Source of the DNA: Ruminococcus sp. UBA7477
Lineage (GTDB): Bacteria; Bacillota; Clostridia; Oscillospirales; Ruminococcaceae
NCBI GenBank assembly: GCA_002479715.1
Contig: DLOT01000011.1
Coordinates: 3,895-14,766, forward strand
Length of the DNA: 10,872 nt
Direction of reading: 5' to 3'
Position 1 is the stretch's first letter. Each line of letters starts with the position of its first letter. A model generated the notes under the pieces. It was given only the letters and a program-made list of their open reading frames with translations, did no database searches and had not been told where the DNA came from. The position numbers and the translations under genes are program-made. Positions 5,483 through 10,872 of this stretch are shown piece by piece.

Positions 5483-7798
5483 CTATAACAGCTGTCCCGA
5501 AGAAGAAAATCTATATACCTTTCCGCTGATTTTTTGAGTTCCCGTCACCATAGCGCCGTCAGACGAAAGATAATACCACTTATTGCCGAGCTTTAGCCAG
5601 CCAGTCTGCATAGCGCCGGAGCCGTTCATATAGTACCACTTAGCGCCGACCCTGACCCAGCCTGTAACCATTTTTCCACTGCCGTCGAGATAATACCATG
5701 TGCCGCCGACCTTCTCCCAGCCGGTCGACATCGCGCCGCCGCTGCCGAAATAATACCAAACGTTATTCAGCTTCTTCCAGCCGCTGACCATCTGACCTCC
5801 GCTCACGAAATAGTACCACTCAGAGCCGATCTTCTGCCATCCGGTGACCATTTTCCCGCTCGTTCCTAAATAATACCATGCTCCGCCCAGTTTGATCCAG
5901 CCCGTCGCCATAGCGCCGCTGCTGCCGAAGTAGTACCATGTGTTGTCAAGCTTACGCCAGCCGGTGGCCATCCTGCCGTCGCTTCCGAGATAATAGTAGA
6001 CGCCGCCATCGTTCAGCCATGCGGACTTATACATTCTGTTACTGGATCTGTTAAAATAATACCAGCTTCCATCAACCTTCGCCCAGCCGTTTCTGTTAAC
6101 ACCGTCAGTGTCAAAGTAATAATCATAACCGCCTATTCTCTGCAAGCCGATAAGCATCTTTCCGTCTGCGCCGACGTAAAACCACTCGCCGTCTGTTTCG
6201 ATCCAGCTTGAAACGACCATGCGTCCTCCGCCGGCAAAATAATATCTTGCGCCGTCAGCCTCCGCCCACTCGTTCACTGCCTTGACTCCGTCTCTGTAAA
6301 AGACGGTGATCCCGTCAGCCTTGTAAAAGCCGTTCTTTGGATTCTTGGCAATGTTTCCGCTAACGGTCACGGCACTGTCCGTGTATATGTTTTCCGCAGG
6401 GCAGTCGGTGACGGTGTTACCTGTACAGAAACCGCCTGCCGCCGCAAGGATCATGATATCCCCCGCAGCCCCGTTGTTATAAACCTCGTTTTCCGAAACC
6501 TCTGCCCTGTCGACCCCGTTAAGCATAACGCCCAGATTGGAGCAGTCAGAAACGGTGTTTCCGCTGACTAACGCCTTATCCGACTCAGTGACAAATATTC
6601 CGCGCCATGCATTTTTAATAATGTTATCTCTTACGGTAACAGAGCCGCTGCACTTAGCAGCCTTAACGGCGCTTTTTGAATTGCCTGCTCCGTTAAATTC
6701 GTTATTCTCAACCGTCACAGTGCTGTCTTTTGCATCGACCGCATTAAGCGAGGAATTTTTCACAGTGTTATCCCTGACTGTGATATCTGAGCTTTCGGAG
6801 TATATAAAGCTCTGAAAACCGTCCGCATTATTCCCCGTCACGGTCATGCCGTTGACCTTGACCGCATTTACAACAACTCCGGGCAGATCTTTAAAGCTGT
6901 TGTTTTCAACCGTTATGCCGGAGTGATTGATAGAGGAAAACTCTTTCTCGCTGTGATGAGCGCCTACGCCCGCCAAAACGTTTTCAAAACTGCACCCCTT
7001 GACAGAAACATTTTTGCATGGCAGGTATGTTCCGTCAAGCTGCTCGGAAAAGTCTATGTGAACCGTTTCCTTGACCCTTGCAACGGCAGCATATTCCTCA
7101 TCGGTCTGCGGCTTTTTTCCGCCGATGTCGCCAAAATACAGATCGTCCTCCCCCGTGAACATCCTGTTATCGCAAAAGCGCACGTTTTCAACAGTCACGC
7201 CGTTTACACCGTCAAGAGTTATCATATGAAATGCGCTGAAGTTTGTTATCTCGGTATCCCTGATCGTCAGCCCGGACGCATTTTCAAAAACTATCGCGGA
7301 CGAGCAGGAGATATCAGTGTTATCGCCCACTCCGCCATCAATAATTCCACCGCTGATAGAAACATTTTCAACAACGCCGTAGCCGGTGTGAGTGCAGCTG
7401 CTTCCGCCGCACCATTTTCCTTCCTCGTTCTCGTGAACTCCGACAAAAACATTTGATGTCAGATCTGTCCTGACAATTCTCGCGCCGTCGGCAAGGACTA
7501 CATCAGTATTGCTGAATACCATCAGCGAACCGTTAATATAATATGTTCCTGCGGGAATGCTGACAAGTATTTTCTCGCCGTCGGGATTATCGGAAAGCCG
7601 CGCCTTTTCAAGCGCCGCCTGAATTGCCGCACGGTCGCTTATCTTATCCGAGCCGTCCGCACCGAAATCTTCAACAACATTGTAAACAGCCCCGTATGCT
7701 TCCGCTCTGCTTTCCGCAAAGGCTTCCGTTGCCCAAAGCCGCGGCAAAACCGCAGCTGTTATCATTACCGTGGCCAGTCTAAGACTGTATTTTCTCAC
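5483..7798 (-). CDS. Secreted right-handed beta-helix protein with choline-binding-type wall repeats
   Basis: The 771-residue product begins with a signal peptide likely cut after AFA (residue 28). The segment VEDFGADGSDKISDRAAIQ (about 42-60) is the standard N-terminal cap of pectate-lyase-3-like beta-helix proteins. Repeats rich in VENNxF and VxGNxV follow to about residue 500, a fold used by polysaccharide lyases, glycosidases and binding proteins. Residues 509-771 form about 13 repeats of roughly 20 residues with consensus GW.K..G.WYYF...G.M.TG, the choline-binding/cell-wall-binding type, which attach proteins to wall polymers or glucans. The start is GTG, set by GGGGGA 6 nt upstream; the ATG inside that stretch is out of frame. 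It lies 34 bp after the von Willebrand A gene and is the last gene before a terminator. Whether the helix is catalytic is unclear. Confidence 0.85.
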   Translation of the reverse strand: MRKYSLRLATVMITAAVLPRLWATEAFAESRAEAYGAVYNVVEDFGADGSDKISDRAAIQAALEKARLSDNPDGEKILVSIPAGTYYINGSLMVFSNTDVVLADGARIVRTDLTSNVFVGVHENEEGKWCGGSSCTHTGYGVVENVSISGGIIDGGVGDNTDISCSSAIVFENASGLTIRDTEITNFSAFHMITLDGVNGVTVENVRFCDNRMFTGEDDLYFGDIGGKKPQTDEEYAAVARVKETVHIDFSEQLDGTYLPCKNVSVKGCSFENVLAGVGAHHSEKEFSSINHSGITVENNSFKDLPGVVVNAVKVNGMTVTGNNADGFQSFIYSESSDITVRDNTVKNSSLNAVDAKDSTVTVENNEFNGAGNSKSAVKAAKCSGSVTVRDNIIKNAWRGIFVTESDKALVSGNTVSDCSNLGVMLNGVDRAEVSENEVYNNGAAGDIMILAAAGGFCTGNTVTDCPAENIYTDSAVTVSGNIAKNPKNGFYKADGITVFYRDGVKAVNEWAEADGARYYFAGGGRMVVSSWIETDGEWFYVGADGKMLIGLQRIGGYDYYFDTDGVNRNGWAKVDGSWYYFNRSSNRMYKSAWLNDGGVYYYLGSDGRMATGWRKLDNTWYYFGSSGAMATGWIKLGGAWYYLGTSGKMVTGWQKIGSEWYYFVSGGQMVSGWKKLNNVWYYFGSGGAMSTGWEKVGGTWYYLDGSGKMVTGWVRVGAKWYYMNGSGAMQTGWLKLGNKWYYLSSDGAMVTGTQKISGKVYRFSSSGQLL
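5486..6274 (-). repeat. About 13 tandem wall-binding repeats with a 60-bp period
   Basis: The 3' third of the gene is made of about 13 imperfect units of roughly 20 codons. The DNA keeps a recurring TGGTAYTATTT core (seen on the plus strand as AAATAATACCA). Units 6 to 12 are the most regular. The first four (about residues 509-590) are diverged, with odd lengths and lost tryptophans, and the last is truncated at the C-terminus. Such arrays change copy number by recombination. Confidence 0.85.
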
Positions 7799-7832
7799 AA
7801 GGCATCCCCCTGATATTACTAGTCAATATGCT

Positions 7833-10172
7833 TTATTTTGTCGGTGTGTCATAAAGGGTTATCGAAATATTCTCGCTGTCGTAAACAGCAACATAAGAAT
7901 AAACTATTTCTCCGTCGCCAGTGCCGTTTTCAAAAATACCGGTTACGATCTTTTCAACAACGATCTCTCTTATCTCTCCCGGGTAATTGTTGTCGTATAT
8001 CTGCAATATAAATCTTCTCGGGCAATCGGCGTCCTGAATAAGACCTATAGCGTTTACCGCATGGTTTCCGTTAAGCATTATAACTGCCGGAACGCCGTCA
8101 AGCATAAGCTGTTCCAGTCTGTCAAAGCACTCGCGTCCCTCCGAAAGCTTGTAGGTACAGCTGTCAACGCTCTCCCACTGCAAAACGTGATAGCGAAGCA
8201 GCGCCTTGTAAAGCTCGGCTTCGTCCTTGCCGTAGGTTGCCTCAATCGCCGCAGAGTTGTTTTGAACATCGACCGCCAGCAGCTGAGCATACAGCCAGCC
8301 GAGGTCAAGATCCTGAATGCTATAGTTTACCGTACCGAAGCCCATCGACTTGGCCTTCGCCAGAATATCCGATTTAACAGGCAGGATGGTAGCGTGCTTG
8401 TCTGTTTCAAGATCGAGATATGAAGCCATATCGTTGAACTCATTATTCTTGACCGCTTCGACCTTCAGCTCATAAAGATTTTTCTTGTCGTTGAAGCCGC
8501 TTCCCGCCGTAGTTCCGGTAAGATCATAGCCCAGAGCTTCAAAGACCAGCTTGCTTTTTGTTTCAGGCTTGTATTTGTCAGCCTTTAACATAAGCTTGCC
8601 CGTGTACCAATCTCTTGCAAACATAGCCATACCGAAGCAGGTTCCGTTTGAAGATGTGGTGCGGAAGTTTTCAAATGAAAAGCCGTTAGCAGAGGGAACA
8701 AAACCTGTGTTTGCAATAGAATATCCAGACTTGCCCTCAGTACCGTAGCTTGTTATATCATAGTTGAAAGTGGTTTCGATCTGTGTGAAGACCTCATCAA
8801 GCGCATCGGCGTTTGCCGCGGTGTAATACTTTCCGCCTGTTCCCTCGGCAATCTTCTGCATTCTTTCGGCACTTACCTCCTGACCCAGACCGATCATAAG
8901 AACAAGGATATTGTTCTTTTTTGCGGCGTCAATAATGGCATCGGGGTCAACGGTATATTCATCATCCGAGTTGCCGTCACAGAGCATAATTATCATATTG
9001 CTGTAGTTGCCGTCGTCTGCCGCCGAGAACTCGCCGATCGCGCTCATGATCGCGTGCTGGAAGTCCGTTCCGTTAAAACGCTCGGTTTCTGTCTTTATTC
9101 TGTCGATAGCCTTCTTCAGCTCGGATCTGTCCTTCGTAAAGTCGGCAAGCTCGGTGTAATCCGCAGTGAATTTGCTGACCGCAACAATGCTGTCATCCGA
9201 AAGCATATTGATGATATTGTTTGAAAGGTCAAGGCGCTTAAAATCGACGTCGTTCTCTTCCGAGCCGTGGCACATCTCCTCCGGATACATAGAACCTGAG
9301 TTGTCAATCAGAAGCTGAACACGCATAACAGGCTCCTCGCCCATGATTGTCGTCTTGCCGACAAGATATGTAGCGCACTCGGTGATATCTGCCGAGATAA
9401 TCCCGCCAGCCGTATCTCTCTGCGACTCTACAAGCTCAAACTCCTGCGTTTCGGGGCAGAACTTATATATGGAAAGCCCATTGAGATCGGTCCTGTTATC
9501 GCTCAGCGTCTGCGAGTCTATCTTGAAGGAAATTGTCGCGCTCGTAAAGGTGTAGTCAGTGTAAAAGCTCATCGCGTTTGAAAGTATACCGGTATTGTTT
9601 TTAAATCCAACGAGGTCGAGATTATCAAATACCGTGTCGGAAAGGTTTGCGCTTCCCTTGACCGTCAGCTTGGCATTTTCATACTCTCTGACGACATCAA
9701 ATATCCTCTGACCGTCAGCCGTTGAACCGTCGGTGCTTTCCTTGAGCGGATCAAGACCCAGGATAAGCTCATAGCCGTCGAGTATACCGTCGCCGTCGGT
9801 ATCGTTCTTTGTCGGATCCGTTCCCGCCGTGACCTCATCTCCGTCGCAGATACCGTCGCGGTCTGTATCGCGCTCACGATAATCTGTCAGAAGCTTTTCT
9901 TCATTGAGGTTAGTAACTCCGTCGTTGTCCTCGTCGTCCGATGAAACATAGTCGGGGGTGAGGGTGAGCGCGTCGGTTTTTATGCCTGCGATCAGATTTT
10001 TTATTCTGTCCTGCTCCTGTTTGTTTCGCATATTTGCCAGAAGCGTTATCGTTCCGAAAACGGCGATCAGAACGGCCGCCGCCACCGCAAAAATCTTTAT
10101 TCTCTTCCTGAAGGTCTCCTTTCGGTATATCTTCAGCTCTTCCTTGGTCATCAGATCCTTATCTACAGCCAT
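7833..10172 (-). CDS. Membrane-anchored protein with calcium loops, von Willebrand A domain and papain-like C-terminal domain
   Basis: The 779-residue product has a short basic cytoplasmic N-terminus and one membrane segment (about 27-46), with the rest predicted outside. Three calcium-loop motifs of the thrombospondin type 3/EF-like kind follow, around 80-91, 102-113 (DTDRDGICDGDE) and 124-135 (DTDGDGILDGYE). A von Willebrand A domain (about 283-470) has a complete metal site: DNSGS at 290-294, Thr369 and Asp399. The C-terminal part (about 500-779) shows NGTCFGMA with Cys512, GNHAVNAIGL with His704 and YDNNYPG with Asp727-Asn729, in the order of a papain-fold Cys-His-Asp/Asn triad. The ATG follows AAAGGA by 12 nt. 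It lies 33 bp after the esterase gene and 34 bp before the beta-helix gene. The von Willebrand part is sure; peptidase activity is an inference. Confidence 0.82.
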   Translation of the reverse strand: MAVDKDLMTKEELKIYRKETFRKRIKIFAVAAAVLIAVFGTITLLANMRNKQEQDRIKNLIAGIKTDALTLTPDYVSSDDEDNDGVTNLNEEKLLTDYRERDTDRDGICDGDEVTAGTDPTKNDTDGDGILDGYELILGLDPLKESTDGSTADGQRIFDVVREYENAKLTVKGSANLSDTVFDNLDLVGFKNNTGILSNAMSFYTDYTFTSATISFKIDSQTLSDNRTDLNGLSIYKFCPETQEFELVESQRDTAGGIISADITECATYLVGKTTIMGEEPVMRVQLLIDNSGSMYPEEMCHGSEENDVDFKRLDLSNNIINMLSDDSIVAVSKFTADYTELADFTKDRSELKKAIDRIKTETERFNGTDFQHAIMSAIGEFSAADDGNYSNMIIMLCDGNSDDEYTVDPDAIIDAAKKNNILVLMIGLGQEVSAERMQKIAEGTGGKYYTAANADALDEVFTQIETTFNYDITSYGTEGKSGYSIANTGFVPSANGFSFENFRTTSSNGTCFGMAMFARDWYTGKLMLKADKYKPETKSKLVFEALGYDLTGTTAGSGFNDKKNLYELKVEAVKNNEFNDMASYLDLETDKHATILPVKSDILAKAKSMGFGTVNYSIQDLDLGWLYAQLLAVDVQNNSAAIEATYGKDEAELYKALLRYHVLQWESVDSCTYKLSEGRECFDRLEQLMLDGVPAVIMLNGNHAVNAIGLIQDADCPRRFILQIYDNNYPGEIREIVVEKIVTGIFENGTGDGEIVYSYVAVYDSENISITLYDTPTK

Positions 10173-10205
10173 ATCAATCAGTTTTCCTTTCGTAAAATAG
10201 AGAAC

Positions 10206-10872
10206 TTATTTAACGTCGCTGAGCGATGTCCTGAACGGTGCCAGCGGAATACCGTTTTTGCCGAACACAGTCACATCTCCGTAGTTAACGAAATTATATC
10301 GCGCATACATAGGTGCGAAAACTTCCTTTGCCGAAAGGAATATCCTCTCGCCGCGCAGCTGAGCGTCTGCGGGGAAAAACCTCTTATCACATCCTGCTAT
10401 CTCAAAGCCTGATATGTCTCCGGCAATGTCGAAGCCTCCCTCGGCATGATCAAAGCAAAGCTCCATGCCGCCGTCTTTATAAACACAGCTCTTATACATC
10501 GGGCCGAATGCCGAAACATCCTTGCCGTAGAAAAGCTTTTCAGCCTGAAGCGCCATTCTCTCGCCGACCGGCTTTTTGTCCGTCGGGTGGATATTATCCA
10601 GCTCGCCCTTATCCAAGATAACGGTAAGGCCTGTGTTTCTGACGGTTTTAAAGGCTCTTTCCTGCGCTTCTCTGATGATAGCCCAGCGTCCGTTATCCTC
10701 CTCATGAAGATACCTGAACATCGGCAGCTGAACTATAATGAACGGCAGCTGCTCGTCGCCCCAGCATTTTCTCCAAAGTCCGATAAGCTTGCAAAGCAGC
10801 TTATAATATGTTCCCGGCTTATGCTCGTCGCTCTCTCCCTGATAATATGTAAAGCCGCGGAGCGTGTAGGGA
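10206..10872 (-). CDS. Sialate O-acetylesterase-type carbohydrate esterase, 5' end outside the window
   Basis: The frame is open from the window edge to the TAA at 10208-10206, giving the last 221 residues. The internal Met at 10721 is not the start, since conserved sequence continues upstream of it. Near the edge is YYQGESD (QGES codons at 10841-10830), a hallmark of the sialate O-acetylesterase (SASA) family of SGNH hydrolases. Further on, LDNIHPTDKKPVGERMA carries the catalytic Asp (codon 10598-10596) and His (10589-10587). The catalytic Ser and any signal peptide lie outside the window. Family members remove acetyl groups from sialic acids or plant polysaccharides; the target here is open. 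The C-terminal 120 residues form a beta-rich extension. It is the first visible gene of a three-gene run with small gaps. Confidence 0.88.
   Translation of the reverse strand, partial: PYTLRGFTYYQGESDEHKPGTYYKLLCKLIGLWRKCWGDEQLPFIIVQLPMFRYLHEEDNGRWAIIREAQERAFKTVRNTGLTVILDKGELDNIHPTDKKPVGERMALQAEKLFYGKDVSAFGPMYKSCVYKDGGMELCFDHAEGGFDIAGDISGFEIAGCDKRFFPADAQLRGERIFLSAKEVFAPMYARYNFVNYGDVTVFGKNGIPLAPFRTSLSDVK

Noticed and set aside
5486..6274. Regular 60-bp repeats that might suggest a CRISPR array
   Set aside because: The units are in frame, imperfect and encode a known wall-binding repeat. There are no unique spacers between identical repeats.
6923..8423. Plus-strand open frames at 6923-7456 and 7770-8423
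   Set aside because: Both are antisense to clearly coding minus-strand genes with domain motifs, and neither has a start signal or recognisable domain.
10206..10721. A complete 171-codon gene starting at the Met at 10721
   Set aside because: The frame stays open to the window edge and the upstream part encodes the conserved YYQGESD motif, so the gene is truncated by the window and this Met is internal.

Overview
The window looks like chromosomal DNA of a gut or rumen Clostridia bacterium, most likely a Ruminococcus-type member of the Oscillospiraceae. This rests on the Gram-positive lipoproteins, strong AGGAGG-type ribosome binding sites, sigma-A promoters, choline-binding-type wall repeats and the density of carbohydrate-active functions. 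The taxon is an inference; no rRNA or other marker gene is present.

Layout, left to right. Positions 1-71 hold the untranslated start of a transcript leaving the window on the minus strand. A solute-binding lipoprotein (205-1656, -) follows, with its own promoter, a pair of LacI/CcpA-type operators upstream and a terminator downstream. Next is a divergent pair of SGNH esterases. One is cytoplasmic and CE2-like (2039-3100, -). The other is a surface lipoprotein (3319-4677, +). They share a 218-bp control region with one promoter in each direction. A small GNAT acetyltransferase (4852-5334, -) then sits alone between two inverted copies of a repeat. The rest is one minus-strand gene run with 33-34 bp gaps: a sialate O-acetylesterase-type hydrolase cut by the window edge (10206-10872), a membrane-anchored protein with calcium-loop, von Willebrand A and papain-like parts (7833-10172), and a secreted beta-helix protein with about 13 wall-binding repeats (5483-7798).

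The genes suggest handling of acetylated carbohydrate at the cell surface. A lipoprotein esterase acts outside, a binding protein captures sugars, a cytoplasmic esterase finishes deacetylation, and a third esterase type is encoded with two surface proteins. Substrates cannot be read from the sequence.

The most unusual signal is a repeated intergenic module seen three times (72-159 -, 4733-4847 +, 5349-5461 -). Each copy is a 35-nt core hairpin with a 14-bp stem and 7-nt loop, followed by a T-tract and, 7-9 nt after the core, by TTGACA. In two copies a TATAAT box follows at exactly 17 nt. Paired bases covary between copies, and G-U pairs are compatible only with the module strand. This argues for a conserved RNA terminator fused to a promoter. 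Two copies bracket the GNAT gene in inverted orientation, so that gene may be a small inserted cassette.
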